Part shown: piece after piece, positions 1 through 12,570 of the stretch
How the letters are laid out: each line of letters opens with the position of its first letter
Numbering within the stretch: the first letter of the stretch is position 1
Origin: Dromaius novaehollandiae
Lineage: Eukaryota > Chordata > Aves > Casuariiformes > Dromaiidae
DNA: 64,000 nucleotides
Reading direction: 5' to 3'
NCBI RefSeq assembly: GCF_036370855.1
Contig: NC_088102.1
Location: 37,423,835-37,487,834, forward strand
The notes under the pieces: generated by a model
Told to the model about the DNA's origin: nothing
What the model saw: the letters and a program-made list of their open reading frames with translations, nothing else
Database searches by the model: none
Translations under genes and position numbers: made by a program

Positions 1-1869
1 AAAAGATTTTTGGTTTGAAAGGGAAGGGATTTCATGGATTTGAAGTACTATCTAGATTTTAGAAAGGTTTTCCAACTTGTCAGGGAAGACATGGAGTATA
101 CATTTACTGTATTGTTAAGTGTCTCATGCGCACTCTAAATAGTTTTGTGACAAGCCTCTGTGACAGCCTCTCTCACAAAAACCTGACAAAAAGGCCGAAA
201 GTAAGGCAGCCCAGATGCTGAATTGGTTATTTGTACAACTGATAGTGTCATCTGTGCTCTCTAAGGAAACCCTGCAGCACAGCTCACCCTGTGAGACAAC
301 GCAGTGGAGATAATAGTTTCTGTGCAATGACATGTGTACATTACAACGAATCTATGAAAAATGCAGCAGTGTGAGACATACTCTGGGAAAGGTGAAATTA
401 AAGATGCAATTCAATTAACTCCTGGAACAGGAAGAAGGGCAGAGGGAGAAGAAGCAACATGTCACCAGATATGTGTGCATTTAAAAGGATGGGGCAGACC
501 AAGCACAATCTCACAAACCTCCAAAAACAGTGCAAAACATTGCAGCAAAATGATTGGATTAAAAAAAAAAAAAAAAGAGCATGGGGCATCCACACTGTGT
601 TTTGACAGTTCATTTGTACTGATAGCTTTCAGTTATGAACAGAGGATAGGGAAGTGCAAAGAACAGCCTGTTCTGAAACAGTGCCACCTGTGAGATGATA
701 CAGCTGAGCAGACCCTGGCTGCTGCTTTTTCTAAATTCAGTTCTGAATCAGGAACTGCCTGTTGCAGCCATTGGGAAGAAACAGCACACTGTGCACTGCA
801 CAAATACATCAAATAGAGATTGTATGGCTGAGCATGCTTTACAGCATGGTAGAATGAGTCTTTAAAAGTGACCTAAGAAGAGCATCAGTTCTGAGTCCAG
901 ATAAATGAGATCCTCCTTTACAAAAGTAAACAAAAATTAATCAGAATGTGTTCACATCCTTACAACACAAAGACATTTAGAGTGATCAAACTCCCAGCTA
1001 TTCCCTCCATGGCCAGAAGTATAATATCTTGATAGTTATACCTTATTATTTAGTACTCTTAACTGGAGCATAATGCAAATTTCTAGGGATGTGAAATGAA
1101 GTTTCAGTGTGTGCCTCATTTATATTTTTGAGGGTCACTGGGATAAAACAGGCCTACCCAAATGGGAGACTCTGGCCTGTGTTTGAACCAGGAGTAAGTT
1201 TTGCTGGGGTTTCAGACATATCCCAGGAAATGTCTCCCATGTTACTAACTTTTCTACCACTCATTAGGAAAGCAGCTGCAATGTATTGCCAGACTTCCCA
1301 GCTACAAAGATGTCCTGGCAGATCTGCAGCCAGAATACCACTTTCTCAAAAGATCCACAGATACTAGGAGAATGAAATGCAGCTAGTACTATAAGACTAC
1401 AAGAGTTATCACTAGAAGTACTTTTCACTTTGTATAAAAGTTTGTACCCAAGGATCTCAAAGACTTTGTGAAAATAAAACATCAAATTCTCCTTGCAGTC
1501 CCACTGGCATCAATAAAATCATATTGGCATACAAGAGATCAGTATTTGGTAGCCATTAACATAACTTCTGTCTTTGGAGCTGCAAACTATAAACTCATTT
1601 GGATTAAAACTTTGCTATTAGCTTTAAGCAATTTTTGTGATATGAAATTCTATCCCGGTTTCAGTGGGTCTTTGCAAGTCATCTGTGAACTTTGGTGGTG
1701 CAGGATCAGGGCTGAAAAATATCCTGCACCTTTTGGGTGCTCTAGAAATGATATCTACCAAACCTCACAGTGCATCTCTCCAACAGAAAGAGGGTATCTA
1801 GTCATCACTTCATTTTATATCGCAGATTTTTAAGCAGACACAGAATGTCTGGTTAAAAGCTGTGCAAAG
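1..1869. other. Non-coding DNA, nothing recognised
   Basis: All reading frames are short and show no recognisable protein motif. A run of 16 A lies at 561-576. Around 1470-1560 there is weak resemblance to an old sauropsid repeat that starts with a CAAATTCT block, too weak to annotate separately. Confidence 0.6.
561..576. repeat. A16 homopolymer
   Basis: Sixteen consecutive A. No polyadenylation signal or retrocopy-like sequence is seen next to it, so it is a simple length-variable run. Confidence 0.9.
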
Positions 1870-1985
1870 CATTAATTAAGTTAGAGCTTAAGAGTAATGA
1901 GGTGACAGAGATTGGGTTGAGCATCATTTTTTTCACATTAATGTGTCCTATTTTCAGAAACACAGAAATACAGTTGTGAAAAATT
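1870..1985 (+). repeat. Copy 1 of a diverged local repeat pair
   Basis: This stretch resembles 2473-2590 in the same orientation. Both contain ATTAAGTTAG (1875 and 2478), then AGAGATTGG 31-32 bases later (1907 and 2509), then a similar ATTTT..AAA.ACAGA block. An AGCTGTGCA block also precedes each. Divergence is high with several small gaps. It is either an old local duplication or two copies of an unrecognised dispersed element. Confidence 0.5.
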
Positions 1986-2472
1986 TCCACAAGACATTCC
2001 CAGTGAGGTTAGAGGGCTTGTGGGGTTTTTTTTCCTATGTAAGTATTTAAGGGACAGAATGAGGAATATCAGACCATATTAAAAAAAAAGCCAAAGGGAA
2101 TTCTAGGTCAACAGAATGTCATTAAGGAGGATGAGATTGCCCCTGATATCAGTGAACACTAGGAGATGTGTAATTTTAAATGGAGCCACAAGATCTTTGA
2201 TATCCTCCATTTCAACTCTCCTCAGCAGAACCCCAGGCAGCATCTGTTCCCTTGATACTGTGGGGTCTTGCTTTCTCAGGAAGAAAAGGGTCACCTACCA
2301 ACTCACCGGCACCATTTCCTGTCTCCTTTGAGACCTCCTAACCAAATAAGACCTGGCTGGACTTCTGAGATTTGAGGATCACAACACAAGCTGCAGTGCC
2401 TGTAAAACAATAGATTCTTCCCAGCCACCGAGTGGGGGATATCTGATGCAAGAGCTGTGCAGCACAACAAAG

Positions 2473-2590
2473 AGACAATTAAGTTAGTTACAAGATGAGT
2501 GAAGTGTTAGAGATTGGCTTAGACATTATTGCTCTTATTTCCATAAGCCCTGATTTTGGAAAAACAGAGACAGCTTTGACTGTTATCACC
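2473..2590 (+). repeat. Copy 2 of a diverged local repeat pair
   Basis: Partner of 1870-1985, about 600 bp downstream and in the same orientation. The order and spacing of the shared blocks are kept, which makes chance unlikely. The family is not recognised. Confidence 0.5.
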
Positions 2591-4013
2591 AGATATTTGG
2601 AGCGTAACTCCCTTCTTTTATGAGCTGCCAAGCTTACCTGCTTATTCAAGCTTTACTTGTATTTGTTGCTCCTTCCCTAATGCTCCTCCAAATGCCCAGA
2701 TACTTTCTAGGAACAGGGTAGTGTGGGGAGGCCACTTTGAGCAACTAGCAGCTGCACTATATTCACTGGGTCAGAGGCTGGAGGAAGTAGTTTCCTGTTT
2801 TGCTGATATTCAATGACATTTAACAATAGGGGGAAAGAAAAAACTGCAGGATCTAAGCATAGCAAAACTGTTTTCAACATTAGCTGTCTGCCTATTTCCC
2901 CGTTCTGCCCCAACCTCAACCCTCCCTTGGACCCAGGTCTTCCATTGGAAGAAAGCAGAGAAAAGGAGGCAGAGATGGTCTAGGCCAAAATAATGAGCGC
3001 TTAAAGATGTCTCTGCCATATAAACGGCCTGGATGCCTTGGCAGCAGGTCTGAAACAGCAGACTGAATATTGCTAGTTCGTATCCTTCCTCCTGCCTCCC
3101 ATGAGAGAGAAGGTGAGATCCACATGCAGGTCTTTTGGAGCGTGTCAGCAAGAGTCACTCACGCTTTATTACAACACCAAAAAACATCTTGTCCTTCCTA
3201 GTAGATGGTTTTCAGCACCATCTTGAGAGAACACACTGTTGATAACCATTTTCAACAGCAGTCAGTTCATTAGGGCAAGAAAGAGCATTAGCAGAGATTC
3301 CTCACTCTGCCTTTCTTAATAACGTCCTTTCCCTCTAATGGTTTGCTCAATGACAAGTCCTTAATCCGCTCTTATCAGTTCACAGAGTGCCCTTACCCTC
3401 CTACTCCCCTCCTACTGCCTGCATGCTCTGACAGCATCCCTTGCTACCATGGTGGAATTTAGCTCCTGTGATCCTCATCCGTGTCAGAATCCTACCTCAC
3501 TTACTGGCCTTCTTTTTCAAAAGATGTTCTGAGGTTAAGGATTGCAGGGTGTAGCTCTGTAAAGTAAATTAAACTAAACTACTACTAGAGTCATTCAAAA
3601 ACAGGAAAAACAGATACCCAAACTGTAATTTGAGTTTGCTGCTATCTCGTTCCCTTTATTTCAGCATCCCCCTCTCTGCTTCAGAATACATGTTGTCTTC
3701 AGACACACCGCAGAGCAGCAGACAGGGAGCCTCAGGCATATTGGAAGTCACAGGCTCTTAGGGCTCACGCTATAGAAATCCCAAGTGAGTCACCTCTGTC
3801 TGCAGTAGCAGGTAACCCAGCCATTGTCAGTCAAGCTCACAGATACTGCAATGCAACCCTGCCAAGGAAATTCTCAGAAAAAATGTAGGTATTATAAATG
3901 CAATTCCTTTGCTATGGCCTATAGCCTTAAACAACAAGAACAACATTACTTGAAGACATGGCATGTAATAGGTTTACAAAACAGTGTGCCAGAAACTTCC
4001 ACCTCCAAGGATT

Positions 4014-4041
4014 AAAAATAAATAAATAAATAAATGAATAA
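4014..4041. repeat. (AAAT)n microsatellite
   Basis: About six imperfect AAAT units, ending in AATGAATAAACG. Simple tandem repeat with no other function visible. Confidence 0.85.
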
Positions 4042-5839
4042 ACGAAATTCACCTAGAAATTCCACTAGGGTCTTTTCAGAAAAATTGTGATTGGGTTACA
4101 GTGCCAGCAAAAGCAGGAAAATTTCCAGGACTTAAGCTGCCAAGGACAGGACACAGTGAATTTTTGCATAGAGCTCAGATGGTGAAACATAGTAGTGGAT
4201 GAATGCATCATGTAGCAAATCTATCACACTTAAACATTGCAGTGACCCAACTGTGTTTTATCTCCATCTGAACATGGCAGGAGAGCTAGAACTCCATTGA
4301 AATCACATCAAGGAGGAGTGCTCTAGGTCTTTATGAAGAACATTAAGAAAAGGATAATTCAAGACTACAAAAAAATAAAAAATAAAAAAGCCCACCACAA
4401 ACCCTAGGATGAAACTGTGGCTTCATCTACACTAAACCTAACATTATTTTGTAATCAAGCAACTGTGTTCTCTCATCTTTGTCTTTTTTTTGTTTGTTTT
4501 TCCGAAGAAGATTAAAGAGTATACTTAGAGCAAGTTTCTCAGAAGATAACCACCTGTCATTTGTGTCTAAATGTCCGTACCTTTCACATAACCTACTGCA
4601 TGCATTCTGGGAAAATCTTGGAGTGCTCTGAATGGAGGATAAAGTGCACAGGGACAAGCAATGACATGGCATCAGCTACACGTGGAGCCGTGGTGTCGTG
4701 GATGTCGTGTTGCACACAGTGCTGTTAGGACAAGTTAGTTAACAAGGTTACTGGAACATAACACAACGAACAACATCATTATTAGCAATAGCAGTACATC
4801 AAATGCCATTTCAGGTTCCTGTCACTCTTGCCTGACCACTTCAGCTGTTACCAACATATTAATCATTTGACCGCATTTAACATGAATCTTTCACTCCTCA
4901 TTATACATTCAGCTACAAATTATAGCAGAGGCTTGCTCTATCCTGTACTTGCAATATACAATTCATTGCTATGCTAGAAAATCTATTATGTCTAGAGCTC
5001 AGACTTCAGAAACAAGTTAATTAATTGCACTTTCTTCACTTCTGGGTTAAGATAAGATTTTTTCTGTACTTTTCAGTAAAAGGCTCTGCTTTTTGCATAA
5101 CACAAATGGTTTGCCATATTAAGAAGCCTGTCAGAATGAAACTCTTCATATAGAGGCAAGCAACAGGCATTTTATCATCACAGGGCGCCTGATTATCAGT
5201 ATTATAAAATTATCTTTTGGCAGAGAAGTCCTGGCAACAAACAGCCTCTTAAATCTGAAAGAGATTAGCAGTTCTGCAGCAGGCCTGTGCCTAAGTGACA
5301 AATCAGTCTCACAGCACATTCTGTGGCTGAAAGCACTGTATAAGGCCTTGACTGACACCTCTCCAGAAGTCGAGTGGTTTTCCATTCAGCATGGAGACAA
5401 GTGTAGCATTTCATGTCTTTCAAAGGCTGACCAACTGAACGGCTGGATATTAATCAGATGACAAATGATTTGCTAGATGACAAATACTGGGGTGGCCTTT
5501 GGCCTGTTTGAACATAAGAGTGTGGAAAAAAAATTCTGTTGGTGTTTCTGTAAAATAAGGATTTCCTAGCTCTTTGGATGACAGGACCCCAAATCTGGCT
5601 TCCCAAAATTCTTGCTGATTGAGGATCAATAGTAGGGTCCTCCTAAGGACCGTGACTGAAGTGTGGCAGGAGAATCCACAGTAAGACAGGTCTTGCCCGA
5701 GCAGGGCTCTGGTTACATGTTTCAGGTCCAGAGATGTATCAGTGAGAGAACCCTCCCCTGACTCAGGAAGATGTTCATTCCCACAAGAATGATTTTGTCA
5801 CATTCATGCTTTTCTTTTCCTGTTTTCTAACATACAGGG

Positions 5840-5936
5840 TTTTTTTTTGGGGGGGGGGGGTCAATTCCTTTTTTTTCCTTCTATCTTTCTCCTATCTTTC
5901 TCACTGTCTCTCCTCCCCATCATTCACTTCTCTGTC
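5840..5936. repeat. T9-G12 run followed by a pyrimidine tract
   Basis: Nine T (5840-5848) are followed directly by twelve G (5849-5860). About 75 bases of C/T-rich sequence with repeated TCTTTCTCCTA-like phrases follow. The G12 run can stall polymerases and sequencing, so its exact length is uncertain. Confidence 0.8.
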
Positions 5937-6039
5937 ACTAATTGCCATTCTTTGCTACGTCCTTTGTCATGCACCCAGCTGTCACCCACGATGATTTTCA
6001 CTAAACGTGAAAAAGCAGAACCTTCATTTCTGCTGTAAG

Positions 6040-6420
6040 AGGATCTGGGCAGCGGTTCCTTGTTAATTCACGCTAGAGAGCTCTTATCGACTGCCCTTGG
6101 GCAGGTTTGCAGCCTCCGGACTTAGCTGCCATGAGTAATAACTTCACTAACATGGGCACTCACTTATCTCTGCACCAGGTGTGGGCCACTGTATTAATGC
6201 CACAGTTGGGGACGCCACGGTGCGATAAGCTTGGCAGGTGAATCCTTTGCTATTCACAGTGATAGTTATTACATTGTGGCAATGGGAGAAGCAGAAGCCA
6301 TTGCTGAATGAAGAGTTAGAGCGCTATTTATGCTACAGTATAGTGTTTTGGTGCAATCAGTCAGGACTATTGTAGGAGCTAAGCATACCTATACAAAAGA
6401 AGGATTCTTTTCCCACAGAG
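6040..6420. promoter_or_regulatory. Candidate conserved non-coding element
   Basis: Non-repetitive sequence of balanced composition with no open frame. It holds several blocks of the kind seen in vertebrate enhancers, such as AGTAATAACTTCACTAA, TATTAATGCCACAG and AGTTATTACATTG. This is an impression from texture and motif content only; conservation could not be tested. Confidence 0.25.
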
Positions 6421-7659
6421 TTTACAGTCAAGCGATGACAACTTTCTTTCATAAACTAAACATGCCTAAAATCTCCAGTGAAAGTTAACATGCATTCAAG
6501 GAGCAAGCTGGGGAAGTCCCACTCTATGCAGAATGAAAGTCCATCTCTCTGGGTGAGAAAGAAGATAAGTATCACTTTCTCTCTTTTCCTCCACTATTTT
6601 GCTGCTGATCATAAGCTACAAAACAAAACCAAGGTTTCAGGGAATGTACAAACTGCAGCTTGTTCTCAGCTGTTCTTGTTGCAGGGAGCGAGTTCCTGGC
6701 TGATTCACTAGCAGTAAAAATAAACACAGTCTGGGGAAGGCAGGGAGGAGGGAGGGAGACTGGAGGGTACTGAGGAAAAAAGTAGGAGCTACAGCAGCTG
6801 GTGTTTTCTTTGCTGGTTCTTTTCAGAGGATTTAGGCAGGTTGGAGATGTAAGTGATTAATGTAGAATGATAACACCTCACCCCCCTCCTTCTTCTGGAA
6901 GGAACACAATTCTTTATGCATATCACTGTTCTTTCAGCTTTAACCTTTCCAAGATTTACATGCTCCATCCACTCTGATGCAGGGCTGTGGGGCTGACAGC
7001 ACATCTGGGTGTATTAACTGTACACTATGTAGTTTTTACAAATGCTTAGGGTTTGTTCTGAATGTTTTGAAATGCTGCTCCTAACGCCCTGAGACTTCCC
7101 CCATGGAGCTGACCACTGACCGAAGACAGTGTATGGCCACACAAAATAGAAACTGATTTTTTTTCTAGCTTCTTCTGTGTTAGCCGTTTGGAATAGAGGG
7201 CATAACTAGATATTGCTGAACTCCAGTAAAACTTGCCTGCATAATGGCTTCTGGATTGCTCTGGGATAAAGCAAATTTAGGAAGAGTATATGACAGAAAT
7301 CCTTTTCTGTCCCCCTTCATGGGTATGTCAACTGTTTTGCCAAGTACATTAGGAATCTAGCCCTCAGCTCTGTTCAAAGGTGATCATACCATAGTGTGCC
7401 TCTGCTGTGCTGTGCTGTGCAGTTAAGAAGTTTGTTTTTGTCTTACCTTTTTTGCACTGGAGACAAACGTCCAGCAGAAATGGCGAAGGTGGACACACCG
7501 CTTCTACCATTGAGGAAGCAGAGAGCTGCAACAGAATTTTCTTGCTGTAACTTAAGGAATAGGATTCCCACCAGGAATAGTAAAAGACTAAAGTTAAGGA
7601 GATTTTCATCATTTGTCTTCAGCAAGGCTGATGGTGGCATAAAAAAAAAAAAACCCTCC

Positions 7660-8415
7660 CCTCGACAACATGCTAATGAAATTTGTTGCAGACACAAAGT
7701 TGAGATGCTTCATCAATAGAGAGGATGATTAGAATATCAGGAAAAAAACTGATGCCCTCAGAAATTCACTATTACAGCATAGAACATCATACACCTAGAT
7801 AACAAGGATGTCTGCTATAAGGACAAGGAGACATTGCCTGGAAGAAACAGTGGTGAAGAAAGACCAAGATACAGTCATCCATCACAGGATAACTGAGCCA
7901 CCAGTGCGATACAACGATGGAAAAGGTAAACATAATCATAGGATGTGTTAGACGATATTTTAGTTAAATGGAAGATATTACTGCCACTGTGTAAGGAGTA
8001 TCAAAACTTCCTCCAGAACAACATATACAGTTCTGGTCACCCACATTTACAAAAAGACAGACTACAACAAATGGTAATCAGGGAAATGAAGAGTCTGTCT
8101 TAGGAGACCCAAAAAGAAACTGACTTACAGAGCAACAAAACAAGGGGTGAGCAGCGATATGAGTCTTCTCTCAAAATATGTTTGGGGAGAAAACACCAGG
8201 GAGAGAAAAATAAATGTTTAAACTAAAGCATAACCTTAACACAAGAACAAATTAGTATAAAATATTGATTAGCGGAGTGAGGCTATATAAAAACCTTCCA
8301 TTAAATTTAACAAGGGCAAAACAGAGAACAAGGTTAGCATGTAGCTTCACAAATTATTAATAGTGTCTTCTGACGAGGAAGACCCAATAGCTCCCTTTCT
8401 ATCTTAAGTTTTTAT
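7660..8415 (+). mobile_element. Fossil CR1-like LINE, reverse-transcriptase end and 3' tail
   Basis: A decayed non-LTR retrotransposon fragment. Broken frames read KFVADTKLRC at 7679-7708, which matches the FADDTKL-type reverse-transcriptase active-site block with one D lost. SHQCD follows at 7896-7910 with TTMEKVN after it, then GCVRR, then QFWSPTFTK at 8028-8054. These are hallmarks of the C-terminal half of the CR1-group ORF2. The 3' end at about 8371-8415 (GAAGACCCAATAGCTCCCTT) resembles the usual 3' tail of this LINE group. Multiple stops, frameshifts and an internal deletion between about 8290 and 8370 show that it is long dead. The 5' side is truncated near an A-run at 7641-7653. Assignment to the CR1 group is firm; the subfamily is not resolved. 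Confidence 0.8.
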
Positions 8416-10949
8416 GTACTCTGTAGATGCTTATCTATTGAGAACAGCATGGCTGCTGACTCACTGGGTCATTTAGTGTTTAATGATCAGGATAAGACAC
8501 CATTAGGTACCGGGGATGAGAACTGAAGCCTTTTATATGTAGGTCACTGGTTAAAATCCAGAGCAAGTTAACTGCAGCTGAAGGAAAATCCATGCTTCAT
8601 CAAGCAACTGTCGATGGGTAGCTTCTTTGGAAAATGAACTGCTGTACAATTTCTAATGGGCAGTTTTCTCTCGTGAAATCACCATCGGCTAAAGATACTT
8701 CTGAGGGCAATCTTTGTAGAAAGGCCAAAGATTGCCTGGACAGGGAGAATGAATGTGGCAACAACTTGCTGCGGTGTAGTGGGGGGTGGAAATCACACTG
8801 CAGTGAGCTGATTTTACCTGCCCCGAGCATAGAAGAAAGGCCCCTCGCCTCTCAGGCTGTCAGCAAAGCACTTGCTGATTTAACTTCCCCATTGAAAATG
8901 CAGACCAAGACGATACTAAATAGGAATGCCCTGTTATTTTCACATGACTGTTGGTGTATGTGATGATGTGTCTGTGGGGAACACGCATTTACATGCATTT
9001 CAGATTGCAGTTCTGACAGGGCCCTAATTTACGGGAGCACAAATCACGCAGGTTTGCGAGGCAGCACGCGAAGCTCTGTGCGGATGCGGCCCTTTTGTGT
9101 CTGCCCAGAGCACACCAACAGATCCTCTTCTCCTGGGGAGCGCTGGGGTGGGGAGGAGAGGAGGTCCGGTAAATGCTGAGTTAGTCACGAACATGCTGGA
9201 GTTTTCTTTAGTTTTAATATCCAAGCCTGGATTTGCCAAGACAAGTGCTGGCACATCCCACAGCAGAAGGAGGGGGAAGCACAGTGGAGATGAGGGGGTG
9301 GGGTGGAGAGCAAGACCAAAGACACAGCTCGTTATCCTTTTTTCTACAGTGCTGGCCCTGTGAGAGAGGAGTTTATAATGCACATACATACTCCAGGTTT
9401 TTCAAAGACTGTCTTTAGCTATATATCATATTTTCAGGGGTCAAATGTTTATGCATCTTGTCTGCAATAGTAGAAATATGTATTTTTACTAAAAAGTAAC
9501 TGATCACATGAGTGAGCCAAAATAAAATACATTTCAACAAAGGCAAAACTTCACTTCCACTGTGAGGTTAGCTAAATGGTGTAAGCTCTGTACCCCTGTC
9601 TTGAGCTAAACTGGTTTACCAGGAAGATGGCAATTACTTGACTGCACTGCTTTTGTACTTCCAAACAAAAGAAAACCATCTTGAACAACGGATGGGTCAG
9701 GTTTATCAGGTTTATACAATTTTGAGAATTCTCACATCTTTTGATACATAAATGCTTTCTCTCTATCTGCCCAAATCACTAGTTCAACCCATAAAACTCT
9801 TCGGTTGCAAGCAGTACTCTATCCATCCGTACAACACAGGTTTAAATTCACACTGTATCCATACTGGAGAACTCTGTAGTGACAGGCACTCTGCAGAGAT
9901 ACTCATGCATACAACTGAAGTTACTGGCTCTCTATAAAAAGCAATGTAACTTCTCTAAATGAGTTTTGAAGGAGTAGAGTAGTCAGATCTTAATGCTGAG
10001 AGAAAGACATGTAATGTTAAGAGAAAATAATTGCACACAGAGCTCTTCACTTGTAGAAAATGAGAAATCCCAAGCACTGTTTAGATACACACCACTAAGA
10101 CTATCACTACATGCTCCTGGACAGAGTAAATTATCCTAACAGGTTTTTATCTGCTTCCTTCTCAGGAGTCACCCTGCCATTCATGCACAGGGTAAAGGAA
10201 GGAGCTCCACTTCAAAACATAAGAAAATTGCCTATGATTCATCTTTATTTAGCAGGCTTTAGGAAATAAAGTAGGATTTCATCTGCCAAAGCCAGAAGTC
10301 CCATTAACAGCCTTTGGGGAAAATGAATAAACATTTCTCATGGAGAAAACTAACAGCTTTTCTCTGTTCCTGCTTGAGTTGCCTCCTCCAAGGTATACAA
10401 AACCACTTTGGTTACTGTTTAACAACAGCCTGTCTCGATGGGGAGATGCTTACCACGGGACTAGGACCCTGTTGGCTGCTCAGAAATCCTGTACGGATCA
10501 AGCATGTAGCAGACCCAGCAAGCCTCGTAGCACTGCCAGTGCCAGCTCAGCTCCATCTCTGAGTGCCTGGCACGAGGTGGCTGGCGCGAGGCTCCCATTT
10601 CCCATGCTCGGCCAGTCCAAGCCCAGGTCTCTTTCTTTCCACTCAGAACTGCAACATACGGGGACTATTTGTAGCTGCCCTTGAAATAAACTCACATGGC
10701 CTATCCCAGCTTGGCCTCAAGTATCCTTCTGGGTAACCTACTGCATGCTACACAGATGCACGAACTTGACAAATTCCCAATTCTGTAAAGAGCATGCTGA
10801 GGTGTGGGCTGTTAAATAAGGATAATCTGCAAGAGCTGACAGCATGTTTGGCACAGCACAAGGCACTAAGGAAGACAAAGCCCAACCTCCACGTGAAACT
10901 GTACCCGACTCCTTTGGGTGTTTGTATAAGGCAGGCAGCTCCCAAGAAC
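8416..10949. other. Non-coding DNA, nothing firm recognised
   Basis: No exon is recognised. Around 9030-9110 there is a small cluster of about seven CpGs. At 8540-8565 a GTCACTGGTTAAAATCC block looks loosely like a decayed pol III B-box from an old SINE, too weak to call. Confidence 0.5.
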
Positions 10950-11060
10950 AGCGTCATTCCTTCATGTGTGTTTACACAATGCCTAGCACAACAGAGTCCT
11001 AATCCAAACTGGAGCTCTTAAGTATCACAGTAATGCAAATTAAATAACACTAATAATATG
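10950..11060 (+). repeat. Old dispersed repeat with GCCTAGCACA motif
   Basis: The segment TGTTTACACAATGCCTAGCA, then AGTCCTAATCC, then GGAGCTCTTAAG, then a CAGTAATGCAAATTAAATAA tail matches in order an old repeat common in turtle, crocodile and bird genomes. That repeat has a GCGCCTAGCACAATGGGG core and ends in an AATAATAAT tail. The match is from memory of the repeat, and the name is left open. Confidence 0.55.
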
Positions 11061-12514
11061 CTTTCCCTCTGTGTTCCCCAGGTCAGGCACGAAGACAGTT
11101 GTCCTTGTTGGGAAGACCCAGGGCTTCACACCAGGCTGAGACTTCAGGCTAACTGCAGCTTAGCAAGTTACTGCCCATCAGCTGAGCTGCACTGGCTGAC
11201 CTGCAATCCCATCTCCCACGGAGAGCTAAAATGTGTTAGTTTATGCACTAGAGAAAAGTTAATAGTGTTTATCTTGTGTTTGCCCCAGCTAAAAGCATGT
11301 ATTTGTTCAATTACCAAGGTTTAGCTAACACTTGCATTTTAGTAAGCCACAGTAACTTGGCTGTGTCAGAGTCCATAGGTCTTTTTTTAGAAAATAAATA
11401 AAATGGAGTTGGTAGAGAGAAACATGCTGCAGACATTTGCCAAGACTGTTTCCCTACTGCTTTGTAAAATGGTCAGTGTAACTTTCTTTCACAAAATTTA
11501 ATGAAAACTTTAGAACCGTTAGCAAAATATCCCTATTTCTGACTAATTCTAAAAGAAAATGCATTTCAGCCTTTTCCATCGATTCTTTCACCGAACATTA
11601 TTCGTTGGCTGATTTCCCACAAGTAATGTATTTATAGCAGGTGATTCTACGGACATAAAACTTGTCACAGAATTCACCTCTTGCCATGAAACTGTGTTGT
11701 AGTGAAGAAAGGCTAAGCACCTGTGTGTGAGTTTGTGTTTCACCTCTTCTAGTTCTGGTAGGCTGGGAAGAATTATTAAAATAAACACGTACATCTACTT
11801 CATCAATCAATAAGGAAATAATACTAAAAATTTGACAAATAGTATTTGACCACTGACCGAATTTGGTTGGCAATGGAAAATTGTGTTCGCCCATAACATT
11901 ATTGACAGAAAAAGCATAATTAGATAAATTAGCCCTGAGTAATGTGGAAAACTATATCTAAAACAAATGTGCAGCATTCAGATAATTGCATCTACCAGAT
12001 GTCTTCAGTTAGCTGTTCGTGTAAGTGGGATATCATTTGAGGAGAGGAAACTTCATATGCTATACAGGATCCATACTGTACCTTTTAATGGTATAAATAT
12101 TTAAATAGAGACATTTAAGAAGGGAAGTAAGATTATTTTAAAAATGCCCGTATCTCTAACAGATTTTTTTTGAAAGTAAATGTTGAGAAAGATGAACAGT
12201 ACCAGGATAAAGAGTATGTCCTTTGGTAGGGCATTTGGTGCTGAATATTATACAAAATGAACTGGGTTAATAGCCTCTTTCACATTGTAATAGTATCCTC
12301 AGTGGGATTTGCTTCCTCTGCTAGTCTCGGTCCCCTCCCCCAGCACGGTGAAATGAGAAATGCAGTGCTGTTAATGACTGAAGCCGGAGGAATCTTGTTA
12401 TTGGGGCTGCATCAACCCTCCAGGATACAGTTCAGTAGCAGGTTGTCACGTGGCTGAGCAGAAACGATGAATACAGGTTTTATGGAGTTCATTCCCCAAA
12501 CACAAAAGAACAAT

Positions 12515-12570
12515 AAAGGAGGGAGGAAGAAAAAAAAAGAAAGAAAAAAGGGACCCCCCCCCCCCCCCCC
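12515..12570. repeat. Purine tract joined to C17
   Basis: A run of only A and G from 12515 to 12552 joins, after one more A, seventeen C at 12554-12570. Such purine-then-C junctions can form triplex or i-motif structures, and C17 is prone to length error in sequencing. Confidence 0.85.

Larger units (their letters stand above)
2591..6039. other. Non-coding DNA with simple repeats
   Basis: No exon or transposon is recognised. It contains an (AAAT)n run at 4014-4041 and a T9/G12/pyrimidine tract at 5840-5936, listed separately. Reading frames here are short and unremarkable. Confidence 0.55.

Noticed and set aside
8540-8570. GTCACTGGTTAAAATCC, like a decayed tRNA-type B box
   Set aside because: No A box or tRNA fold is found upstream. 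At best a trace of an old SINE.
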